Assembly (NCBI GenBank): GCA_017613855.1
Contig: JAGACY010000426.1
Location: forward strand, 1-12,632
Direction of reading: 5' to 3'
Source: Pseudomonadota bacterium
GTDB lineage: Bacteria > Myxococcota > Bradymonadia > UBA4248
DNA: 12,632 bases
Position 1 is the stretch's first letter, and the number at the start of each line of letters is the position of its first letter. The notes beneath the pieces were generated by a model, which saw only the letters and a list, made by a program, of their open reading frames with translations, ran no database searches and was not told where the DNA came from. A program made the position numbers and the translations under genes. Positions 5,627 to 12,632 of the stretch are shown here, piece by piece.

Positions 5627-8600
5627 TCAAACCGTCATGCCGATGCCCGAGGTCCAGTAGGTGCGGACAAAGCGGACAAAACTCTCGGAAATCAGGAATA
5701 CCTCGAGGGCTTCGTCATGCGGGTGGGCATAGAGCGCGTAGGCGGGACAAGCCGAAATCACTGCAGCGACGCATGCGGCGCGGGTTTGCAGTGCACGTCG
5801 GAAGTCGCTCCAACTGGGTGCCAGGAAGGGAACGCCGTCTTTAAAGAGTTTGCGTTCGGGGCGCGGCAGGAGTTTGAAGAGGTTTTTCTTCATGGTTTGT
5901 GCGAGATCGAGATCGGGTTTGGCCTGGACGAGCGCCATAAATAAAGCTTCGACGCTGGTGTCGTTGAGGGCGTCGATGATGCAGCCGCCGGTAACGGCCT
6001 GGTGCATGGCGTAGGCAGCCCAGAAATCGAATGCAATCGGGCAGTTCTCGTCGAGTATGGTTTCGTCGAAGATGAGGGCCGGTTCGAGCTGCATACGGAC
6101 TTTGCACAACTCTTTTTTGAGGCCGCGCGCGGAGTAGAGCTGTTTGACTTCGAGGTTCTGTCCGAACAGACGGTGGCAGCGACCGTAAGCCCAGTGCGTC
6201 GAATCGAGGGGCTTAAGCTGCATATTGTTGCTGAAAAGCTCGAAGGCGTATGGCGTCATGGTGCGCAGATAGCGCTGTGCATCGACGAGATTGCGGGCGA
6301 GTGCCATGTGCTCGACATCGAAAAATCCACGCGGGGAGCCTTTGATGCAGCGTTCCCACTCTTTGGGCGTTTTTTTGCCTCGATGGAGATCGCGCACGGC
6401 CGTGACGCCTGCATAGGAAATGCCGTCACCCGTTTGTTTGAGGACTTCGACAAAGGGGGCGTATGCATCTTCCAGGCGGATGTTTCTCGTCAGGGTGCGA
6501 CGGAATTCGCCAACGGCGCTTTCGAGCTGGCCGGCACTCGTCAAGGCCTGGGCTCTTGCGAGGTAAGCCCAGTCGGTATTTTGTGCATCGTGAATGACTT
6601 CTGACAGGAATGCCAATGCTTCGCGATGCTGTTTATTTTCGACGAGCAAAGCGGCAATGCATCCGCGGTAGAGGGAAATCTGATCGGGATTGCCCTGTTG
6701 AGAGAGCTCGCGTTTGGCGACTTCGATGAGGCGCGGAAGCTCATTGTGTGATTTGTAATCTTCGACGAGTGCGTCGAAATCATCGCGGTGGCCGAGTACA
6801 GCGGCGATGGCCTGTCGCTCGTAGAGGGTGCGGATATCGTGTGACCAGCCGGCTTCGCGGGCAATGCGCGTAAATGCCATGCGGGCATGGCGTGCCTCGA
6901 TGGTGCCTTCGGCCTGGCAGATCTCATCGAGAATGGTTTTGGCATAGTTCCAGTCGCGCTCGGTGCATGCAATATCGTACAGCAGCTGCAGTGCTACCAT
7001 GTCGTGCTCAAATTCGCCCAAATGCTTGCGAAGAATGCGTTTGGCACGCTCGGGCTGGTCGATCTGATGCACGAGTATTTCGGCGAGATGGAGATTGTTT
7101 TCCCGGCGCTGCTCGGGGGTATCGACGACTTGTGCGAGTTTTTCGATGACCTCGACGGCCTCGTTCCAGCGTTCCTGTTGGATGAGCAGTTCCGAGAGCG
7201 AGGATAGGGCATCGATGTCATCAGGCGATTGCTTGGTAATTTTCGATAAAGACAAACATGCCGCAGGGGCATCGTTGAGCTGTTCGGAGAGCAGTTTGGC
7301 TTGCTTGCGAAGGAGCTCAATTTGGTCGTGCCCTTCGGGAAGTAAGGATATTGCCCGGGAATAGATGCGCCCGAGCTGCTCAAATCGTCCAAGCTGCTCG
7401 TGGAGCGGTTCGCTCATGGTAATGGCAGGCAAACAGGTTGGCTCGAGTGAAAGCAGACGGCCGAGACTTGCGAGTGCCTGTTCGGGTTTATTCAGTGACT
7501 TGGACCAAAGCTGGGCAGCCCAAAGCCCGTATTCTGTGCGGTTGTCCGAGAAAGATGAGGATTCCGAGAGCCTGTCTGCAATCGATGCGAGGCTGAGGGT
7601 ATCGCCGCTGTCTTCGGCAATATGGGCGAGCGTTACGAGGGATGGCAGATCATGACCATTGAGTTTGAGGCATTCCTGGGCCACGCGGACGGCATGATCA
7701 GTGAGATTGTCGTCGACATAAGGGGCGAGTGCGGTTTTGAGTGTCTGGAGCTTGGCCTGTGGGAGAATCTCGATTTGAGCCAGTTTTTCCCGGAAATAAC
7801 CGAGCGCTTTCCAGTCTTCGGTAATGGCCGAAAAGAGCTCGAGCATCCAAAGCGTACGGCGATCCGAATCAGCACGCACGAGGGATTGCGATAGTACCCT
7901 TCGGGCGGTGTCGGTATCGTTCTCGATCCAGACGGAACGCTCTGCGGCTTCGAGACTCAGAGCCATGCGCATCCAGTTGTCGGGCGTGAGCTCGGCATAT
8001 TGCTCGAGCCATTCGGTGACATTTTCGCGCGGAATTTCTCTGATGGTGCGCAGGACATCCAGCCGCAGGCAGCTGCCGTAGCGCTCGTCGAGACTGCGTT
8101 TGAGCAGAATGAGGATCGAACTTGCCGTCTTGGGATCGGCACCATTGGGGCATTGTGAGCGGATGATCTCTGCTTCGGCCCAGTCGAGCAGAGCCTTTAC
8201 CTCGGGGGCTAATGTCGAAACCCGCACGCGGATATCGCCAATAACGGCGCGGAGATTCTCGACAGGTTCGACGGCGATCTTTTCAAACAGGTAATTGAAT
8301 GCACTCGAAAAGGTCGGCTGTTTTTCGTAGGTCAACTGGCGCGCATAACTCAGTCCCGTCGGGTGGTTCAGGCAAAATGTCTGAATGTCGTACATCATTT
8401 CGCGGAGCGCACCCTGTTCGACGCTAAAGACATTGGGTTCGTCGAGTTCTTCATCTTCGTCGATGACGTCATTCTCGTCGGTGTTCAGGTCTTCGAGGCT
8501 GGCGGCGCTGCGTGTTTGGGACTGTGTCAGGGTTTCGGAAATGATCTGAACAGTATCGGCCCAGCGTGAAGTCGATTTGAGCAAGTCGATGTACAGACGC

Positions 8601-10513
8601 AGGTAATAAGGTGGAAGCGGCTCGAGTTTGCGTGCTTTCTCAAACCAGGCTGACGCTCCCTGAAGGTCTCCCATCTTGAGGCTGGCCCATGCATTCTCGC
8701 GGGCTGATTCTGCGCGCTTTGCCGTCGAAAGCTGGAAGGTATCGCGCCAGGTATTGGCGAGCATGATCAAATCGTAGCGTTTTTCGCGCAAACCAATGGC
8801 ATGAAGCATGACAATGGCAGGGACGTAGGACGCTTCTTTTTCGTGTACGGTTTTGAGCAGTTCGACGGTATCTTCGAGATTGTGGATTTCCCGGTCTTCA
8901 ATGCGGGCCGCTTCCATCATCCACATCAGGGATTCGTCTTTGTCCGTCGTTTCTTTGGCAAACTGCACCAAACACGCCACGAGATCGGGATAATGCCTGA
9001 GCTCGTATGCCAGGTGCAGGCGCTTCCACAAAATATCGCTCGATACGCGCGAGGGTTTGAGCTCTCGCAGGTATTGGACGGCAATCTCGGGGGCATGCAG
9101 CCGCTCATATAAAATAGTGACTATCTGGCTGAGCAGCGCATCCTGAGTGCCGGGATCGCTCGTGGTTTTGATCCAGTTCTCGAGCATCCTCGCGTGGGTT
9201 TCGTAATTCTGTGAGGTATGATAGGCGAGCTCAAGCGGGAGTTTCCCAAGCGTATTCTTAATGGCGGTATAGCATTCGATGGCTTCGTCCTGATGACCGC
9301 TTCGTGCGTAGGCATCCCCGAGCATCCAGGTCAGGCAGGGGGCATCCCACGAGGCATTCTGTGCCATGCGGTGAATGACTTCGGCGTGGTTCTCCCAATC
9401 TTCTTTGGCTTCGTAAATCGCTGCGAGTTTGGGATCGGCTATGGCAGAAGCCCCCAGTCGGCTGGCCGCTTCGAGCGCTTCGATGGCGCGATCGAGTGCT
9501 CCCAATTGATCAAACGCAACATCGGCAATAGAAAGCCAGTGGGAGGCGCGCGTTTCGTCATCGGGGGCTAACTCGATGAGCTGCCTTTCGAGCTCTGTCA
9601 CGCGCTGGGCATTGCCTGTTCTGCGGTTGGCAGCACAGGCCAGCCATATCACATTGTATTTATTCTCGATGCGTTTTTGCGCCTCGCCCAGATAATAGCC
9701 GCTTCTTTCGGGAGAACCGCAGTATTCCTGAATGACACCGGCGCGTCGGTACAGCTCTCCGCTCAATTCAGGATCCTGTACAATTTGGGCTATCTGGGCG
9801 TAGGCCTGAGCCGCATCCGTGAGCTTGCCAAATCGCTCACAGAGAATGGCATATTTTAAGAGTACATAGGGATTGGAACGATCCGTCTGAGCTGCCTGGG
9901 TATAACATTCGAGTGCACCGGCATCGTCCTTGCGCGCCGACCGTATGCTGCCTGCCAATGCATAAAGAACCGCTCGCTCGGGCGGGGCACCGAGGATTTT
10001 GGCCATCGACTGCGCAAACGATTCCTGCGCTGTGACATCGCCAATCCAAAGACCTTCGTAAAGAGCACCAACATTGGTGGCGTCGAACTGCAAGGCTTTT
10101 TGCGTGCACATCATCGCCGCAATCGGATTCTCTCCCATAATCCAGTAAATATCGGCCTGCGCAAGGCAAATCGCAATGCCCTCATCGGGAGAAGTCGAAA
10201 GCGCCAGTTCTTTCTCTAAAAGCTCAAGTACGTCGCGCCAATACCCAAGTTTGAGCAGCAATCGATGGGCGGCTGCATAAACCCAGTTCGTATTCGGGCA
10301 CAACGCAACCGCGAGCTTTAAATCGCGCACAATGACTTCCGGCGGATTGTCATCCCGATCATTGGCATAAGCCGCATCGATGAGCAAAGAGGCTGCTGCC
10401 TCTTTGTCTTCCTGATAAATGACGCGCGCTTCCCTGCGATATATCTCTGCCGTCTCCTCGCCTTCATTGGCTGGCGCAAACAGTGCTTTTTTGATTTCGA
10501 TATCCAACGACAT
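5627..10513 (-). CDS. Very large TPR-repeat protein (1628 residues)
   Basis: A soluble-looking protein with no signal peptide or membrane segment, built almost entirely of helical tetratricopeptide-type repeats. Clear examples are ALECYTQAAQTDRSNPYVLL, GDAYARSGHQDEAIECYTAI and LLIQQERWNEAVEVIEKLAQ. Such arrays bind partner proteins, so a cytoplasmic scaffold role is inferred. An acidic break (DENDVIDEDEELDEP, about residues 675-690) splits two solenoid halves. The last ~250 residues (from about KKTPKEWERCIKG) stop looking like TPRs. They resemble, from memory, the conserved C-terminal part of giant TPR proteins in Myxococcota; its function is unknown to me. The ATG at 10513 (MSLDIEIKKALF, GGGA a few bases upstream) is preferred over an ATG 45 codons further upstream that lies inside a hairpin element and encodes an atypical Arg/Tyr-rich stretch. 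It is divergent from the outer-membrane gene and convergent with the kinase. Confidence 0.9.
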   Translation of the reverse strand: MSLDIEIKKALFAPANEGEETAEIYRREARVIYQEDKEAAASLLIDAAYANDRDDNPPEVIVRDLKLAVALCPNTNWVYAAAHRLLLKLGYWRDVLELLEKELALSTSPDEGIAICLAQADIYWIMGENPIAAMMCTQKALQFDATNVGALYEGLWIGDVTAQESFAQSMAKILGAPPERAVLYALAGSIRSARKDDAGALECYTQAAQTDRSNPYVLLKYAILCERFGKLTDAAQAYAQIAQIVQDPELSGELYRRAGVIQEYCGSPERSGYYLGEAQKRIENKYNVIWLACAANRRTGNAQRVTELERQLIELAPDDETRASHWLSIADVAFDQLGALDRAIEALEAASRLGASAIADPKLAAIYEAKEDWENHAEVIHRMAQNASWDAPCLTWMLGDAYARSGHQDEAIECYTAIKNTLGKLPLELAYHTSQNYETHARMLENWIKTTSDPGTQDALLSQIVTILYERLHAPEIAVQYLRELKPSRVSSDILWKRLHLAYELRHYPDLVACLVQFAKETTDKDESLMWMMEAARIEDREIHNLEDTVELLKTVHEKEASYVPAIVMLHAIGLREKRYDLIMLANTWRDTFQLSTAKRAESARENAWASLKMGDLQGASAWFEKARKLEPLPPYYLRLYIDLLKSTSRWADTVQIISETLTQSQTRSAASLEDLNTDENDVIDEDEELDEPNVFSVEQGALREMMYDIQTFCLNHPTGLSYARQLTYEKQPTFSSAFNYLFEKIAVEPVENLRAVIGDIRVRVSTLAPEVKALLDWAEAEIIRSQCPNGADPKTASSILILLKRSLDERYGSCLRLDVLRTIREIPRENVTEWLEQYAELTPDNWMRMALSLEAAERSVWIENDTDTARRVLSQSLVRADSDRRTLWMLELFSAITEDWKALGYFREKLAQIEILPQAKLQTLKTALAPYVDDNLTDHAVRVAQECLKLNGHDLPSLVTLAHIAEDSGDTLSLASIADRLSESSSFSDNRTEYGLWAAQLWSKSLNKPEQALASLGRLLSLEPTCLPAITMSEPLHEQLGRFEQLGRIYSRAISLLPEGHDQIELLRKQAKLLSEQLNDAPAACLSLSKITKQSPDDIDALSSLSELLIQQERWNEAVEVIEKLAQVVDTPEQRRENNLHLAEILVHQIDQPERAKRILRKHLGEFEHDMVALQLLYDIACTERDWNYAKTILDEICQAEGTIEARHARMAFTRIAREAGWSHDIRTLYERQAIAAVLGHRDDFDALVEDYKSHNELPRLIEVAKRELSQQGNPDQISLYRGCIAALLVENKQHREALAFLSEVIHDAQNTDWAYLARAQALTSAGQLESAVGEFRRTLTRNIRLEDAYAPFVEVLKQTGDGISYAGVTAVRDLHRGKKTPKEWERCIKGSPRGFFDVEHMALARNLVDAQRYLRTMTPYAFELFSNNMQLKPLDSTHWAYGRCHRLFGQNLEVKQLYSARGLKKELCKVRMQLEPALIFDETILDENCPIAFDFWAAYAMHQAVTGGCIIDALNDTSVEALFMALVQAKPDLDLAQTMKKNLFKLLPRPERKLFKDGVPFLAPSWSDFRRALQTRAACVAAVISACPAYALYAHPHDEALEVFLISESFVRFVRTYWTSGIGMTV

Positions 10514-10563
10514 TTTATTCCCACGCAACAAAATCTGCCCCCCTGGTTCGGGGCCAACCTTAT

Positions 10564-10592
10564 AATGTATGCTATATCGCGTGGTATAGCAA
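10564..10592 (-). promoter_or_regulatory. Weak promoter with an operator-like dyad, upstream of the TPR gene
   Basis: Read on the minus strand: TTGCTA, 17 bp, TACATT, each matching four of six consensus bases. A perfect dyad GCTATA...TATAGC (10571-10590, 8-bp spacer) sits largely within the promoter spacer and overlaps the -35 box, where a repressor would block transcription. The leader would be about 44 nt and contains a CCCC/GGGG hairpin (10540-10553). The plus strand also carries TATAAT at 10561-10566. Confidence 0.3.
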
Positions 10593-10623
10593 AAGTTTAG
10601 CCTTGGGTACGTTTCGTAAATTA

Positions 10624-10664
10624 CACGCCGTATGTGCCGACGGCACATAGGGGTACACCCCCAA
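10624..10664. repeat. Second copy of the CGCCGTATGT hairpin element
   Basis: TATGTGCC (10631-10638) pairs with GGCACATA (10642-10649) around GAC. Flanks match the element at 5579: CGCCG before, and AGG, then a C-run and A-run after (ACCCCCAAAA). The lower stem is poorer here (one G-G mismatch). It lies in the divergent region, in the same orientation as the first copy. Confidence 0.6.
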
Positions 10665-10700
10665 AATTCGCCATTATCTTCATCCCATGTAAATTACGCG

Positions 10701-10722
10701 CGGGCTTGACTGCCCGGTTTTT
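10701..10722 (+). terminator. Small terminator-like hairpin just before the outer-membrane gene
   Basis: CGGGC with GCCCG (5 bp, 6-nt loop), then G and five T residues, only 11 nt upstream of the Shine-Dalgarno GGAG of the next gene. It could be an attenuator in the leader or a stop for upstream transcription. The loop also contains TTGACT, but no -10 box lies at the right distance before the ATG. Confidence 0.4.
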
Positions 10723-10741
10723 CGCAATTCATGGAGTGAAC

Positions 10742-11635
10742 ATGCGCAGGACATTGATTGGCTTAGGTTTAATGGGATTATTTCTGCTGGCCCCCAGTGT
10801 TTTGATGGCCAAAACACCCGAAGGAGACTGGCTCACATCGCGTGAATTGTTGAGTACTTCACGAGGCTATGGCGTTGCCAATGCCATGGTGGCCAGCAGC
10901 GCTGGAACGACCGCCGTTTGGCACAACCCGGCAGGGATTGCATCGGCCATGATGTATTCTGTTGATGCCGGCTATATGTACGAACATGACAACAGCGGCA
11001 ATGGCTTCGATGTCAATGTCGTCGATATGAAGAGCAATTCATACGTCGGTGCAGGGCTCGGATTCGTCTATCAGAATGGTTCTGTGGATGGCAAAACCCA
11101 GCATCTGGTGCATACACGACTGGGCATTGCCGTACCGCTTGCCAAAAATCTGATTAGTTTGGGGGTGACCGGCGCATATTCCTACGTTAAGTTGGGCGGC
11201 AAAAAGCTGCTGTCACAGTTTACGATGGATACCGGTATCATTGTGCGACCGCTCGAATGGCTTGCCGTTGCCTTTGCCGCACAAAACCTCATCGTCGGCG
11301 ATTATAAGGAATATATGCCGCGTACCATGTCTTTCGGCGCTATGGCCGGCAGCATCGATTGGGGCGTCAATGTGATGTTCGAGGCATCCTTTAATATCAG
11401 TGCCAAAGATATTGCCGATACGGGGTCTTATGGGGTCGGCGTCGAATACGTTTTGCGCCGTTTAGTACCCATTCGCCTTGGGTATCGCTATGAATGCGAT
11501 GATCATCACGTCCTGGCCGTCGGATTGGGGTACCGGCATCAGGAAGGAATTTTTGGACTTGATATTGCCTATCAACACCATTTCGCACATACTTCAAATG
11601 AGTTATTATCGGGCTCGCTGAATTTCTATTTCTAG
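10742..11635 (+). CDS. Outer-membrane beta-barrel protein (NPAG-motif, PorV/FadL-like)
   Basis: A 297-residue exported protein. The Sec signal peptide is MRRTLIGLGLMGLFLLAPSVLMA with likely cleavage after Ala23, and GGAG 5 nt upstream fixes the start; longer readings from further upstream begin inside the hairpin element. The mature part opens with YGVANAMVASSAGTTAVWHNPAGIA (the NPAG motif at 62-65 is typical of FadL/OmpP1 and PorV-type barrels). It continues with alternating amphipathic strands rich in Gly/Tyr (VGAGLGFVYQ, VPIRLGYRYE, LAVGLGYRH) and ends in NFYF, the C-terminal aromatic signature used for barrel insertion. Transport or surface-assembly function is unknown; the family label is by motif, not by close match. 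Its stop TAG is part of the ribosome-binding site of the next gene, implying translational coupling. Confidence 0.9.
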   Translation: MRRTLIGLGLMGLFLLAPSVLMAKTPEGDWLTSRELLSTSRGYGVANAMVASSAGTTAVWHNPAGIASAMMYSVDAGYMYEHDNSGNGFDVNVVDMKSNSYVGAGLGFVYQNGSVDGKTQHLVHTRLGIAVPLAKNLISLGVTGAYSYVKLGGKKLLSQFTMDTGIIVRPLEWLAVAFAAQNLIVGDYKEYMPRTMSFGAMAGSIDWGVNVMFEASFNISAKDIADTGSYGVGVEYVLRRLVPIRLGYRYECDDHHVLAVGLGYRHQEGIFGLDIAYQHHFAHTSNELLSGSLNFYF

Positions 11636-11647
11636 GAGGAGCGGCAA

Positions 11648-12632
11648 ATGGCGAAAATTGGTAGTGCAAATAAGATTTCGATTGAAGAGATCGAAGCAAA
11701 GGTCGATGAATTCGCCAGAAAACTTGAGATTCTCCGCGTGCGCTATGAACAGTATTTTATTGGGGTCGAAAAAACCGCACCTTCGGTGATGCGCATGGAT
11801 GTCGTTCGAATCATGCGGGATCTCGAACAATTGCAGGTAAAAAACACGGCAATTAAGTTTAAAATTCGCCAATGCATCCAAAAATTTACGAGCTATTCGA
11901 CCTATTGGAACCGCACGCTCAGAGAAATTGAGGATGGCCGCTATAAAAGGCATATCGATAAGGCACGGCGCAATCAGCCCATTGAAATCAAAAAAGATAG
12001 GACTGTTGCGGAAGTCCATCATGTCGAAAAAACTCAGGCTGTGGCAGATGAAGCGGAAGCTTTTTTGGCCAGTCTGGGCATTTCGGGGCAGCAGAAAGAA
12101 CAACCCAAACCTGCAGTTCAGCCGAATCCTCAGCCCGCCGCAAATCCTCAGCCCGCCGCAAATCCTCAGCCCGAGCCAAAACCGCAGCCGACCCTCGAAA
12201 AATTATCGGCATCGGATGCCCGCAGTGGGACTGCCGCAGGCGATACGCGAACGATGCTGCGCAGCCGCCGACCGACGATTGTGGGATCGAGCATGCAGCC
12301 CGCTATCGAGCAGCCGGCTGTTCAGCAGGCGTCGGCTTCGGCCGGTTCTGGTGGACGCCCGGCCATTCAGTCCGGAGGACAGCCCGCAGTGGTTCAGCCG
12401 AATCCACGTCCTGTCTCAACTCCCGGTGTGACGCCTGCTCAAGCGTCTGCGTCTGCGCCAGCGAGAGCGCCGGTGCCGCGCAAAAGAACGGTTACTATCG
12501 TTCAGGCCATTTCTTCGCCTGTGACCACTCCCAATCCGGCTTCTCAATCCGCACCGTCATTCCAGCCTGCCGCACCATCAGCGCCGCCTGCGAATAAACC
12601 GCCCACGTTGCCGACTTTAAATAAAAACACAG
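11648..12632 (+). CDS. MXAN_5187 C-terminal-like domain protein with Pro/Ala/Gln-rich tail, 3' end outside window
   Basis: ATG at 11648 follows a perfect AGGAGGA (11635-11641), and the frame stays open to the window end (328 codons). Residues about 10-105 form a Lys/Arg-rich, probably coiled-coil helical domain with YEQYFIGVEK (33-42), a KNTAIKFKIRQ segment and TYWNRTLREIEDGRYKRH (85-102). This matches what I recall of the conserved C-terminal domain of Myxococcus MXAN_5187, a protein of unknown function. There the domain is at the C-terminus; here it leads, followed by over 200 residues rich in Pro, Ala, Gln and Ser with NPQPAA repeats and a TMLRSRRPTIVGSS patch. No signal peptide, so probably cytoplasmic. 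Coupled to the barrel-protein gene with a 12-nt gap. What lies beyond the linker cannot be seen. Confidence 0.85.
   Translation, partial: MAKIGSANKISIEEIEAKVDEFARKLEILRVRYEQYFIGVEKTAPSVMRMDVVRIMRDLEQLQVKNTAIKFKIRQCIQKFTSYSTYWNRTLREIEDGRYKRHIDKARRNQPIEIKKDRTVAEVHHVEKTQAVADEAEAFLASLGISGQQKEQPKPAVQPNPQPAANPQPAANPQPEPKPQPTLEKLSASDARSGTAAGDTRTMLRSRRPTIVGSSMQPAIEQPAVQQASASAGSGGRPAIQSGGQPAVVQPNPRPVSTPGVTPAQASASAPARAPVPRKRTVTIVQAISSPVTTPNPASQSAPSFQPAAPSAPPANKPPTLPTLNKNT
12125..12178 (+). repeat. 18-bp coding repeats (NPQPAA units)
   Basis: Three tandem copies in frame; the first two are identical and the third changes after the first 13 bases (NPQPEP). Part of the low-complexity linker of the MXAN_5187-like protein. 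Confidence 0.85.

Noticed and set aside
6002..6604. 200-codon plus-strand frame opposite the TPR gene, and similar frames at 7622, 8801 and 9218
   Set aside because: All are antisense shadows of one long TPR gene with consistent coding character.
10514..10648. 45-codon N-terminal extension of the TPR protein
   Set aside because: The start codon falls inside a hairpin element; the extension has no TPR character and the promoter candidate lies within it.
10634..10741. 36-codon N-terminal extension of the barrel protein
   Set aside because: A good signal peptide and Shine-Dalgarno begin at 10742; the extension starts in the hairpin element and would bury the signal peptide.
11606..12103. 165-codon minus-strand frame
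   Set aside because: It is antisense to the MXAN_5187-like gene, which has a perfect ribosome-binding site and recognisable domain.

Overview
The window looks like chromosomal DNA from a member of the Myxococcota or a related 'deltaproteobacterial' lineage. The signs are a Ser/Thr protein kinase with a long proline-rich arm, a secreted protein with the NGCE...NNCG.CG cysteine repeats typical of that phylum, a very large TPR protein, and a protein resembling the C-terminal domain of Myxococcus MXAN_5187. Base composition looks roughly balanced, which is low for classical myxobacteria. I suspect an uncultured, possibly host-associated branch, but that is inference. No tRNA, rRNA, CRISPR, IS element or phage gene was seen.

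Layout: (1) 2-850, the 3' part of dnaK, closed by a strong intrinsic terminator (899-930) and followed by a tandem pair of look-alike hairpins, the second of which is also terminator-like (954-1019). (2) 1307-2779, one gene for a cysteine-rich lipoprotein carrying an SH3b domain and an NlpC/P60- or CHAP-like amidase domain. It is interrupted by an in-frame TGA at 1838 that sits exactly where the repeat unit has a conserved Cys. (3) A long inverted repeat and a good sigma70-type promoter (2793-2881) lead into 3026-5350, a Ser/Thr kinase with two families of Pro-rich repeats at its N-terminus and a single membrane anchor at its extreme C-terminus. (4) 5351-5626, between convergent genes: an array of about 64-bp repeats, each with a GC-rich hairpin that shows a compensatory base change, followed by a second type of hairpin. 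(5) 5627-10513 (minus strand), a 1628-residue TPR protein. (6) 10514-10741, a divergent regulatory region with a dyad, a second copy of the hairpin family found at the other end of the TPR gene, and a small terminator-like hairpin. (7) 10742-12632+, an exported beta-barrel-type outer-membrane protein, coupled (12-nt gap, Shine-Dalgarno overlapping the stop) to a gene with an MXAN_5187-like domain and a Pro/Ala/Gln-rich tail that runs off the window.

Functional links: dnaK is housekeeping and unrelated to the rest. The lipoprotein amidase and the beta-barrel protein are envelope proteins. The kinase and the TPR protein are probably cytoplasmic signalling and scaffold components. Only the last two genes form a convincing operon. 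No complete new defence or biosynthetic system is evident. The observations most worth checking are the Cys-to-UGA interruption, the repeat array with covarying hairpins, and the paired hairpin elements flanking the TPR gene.
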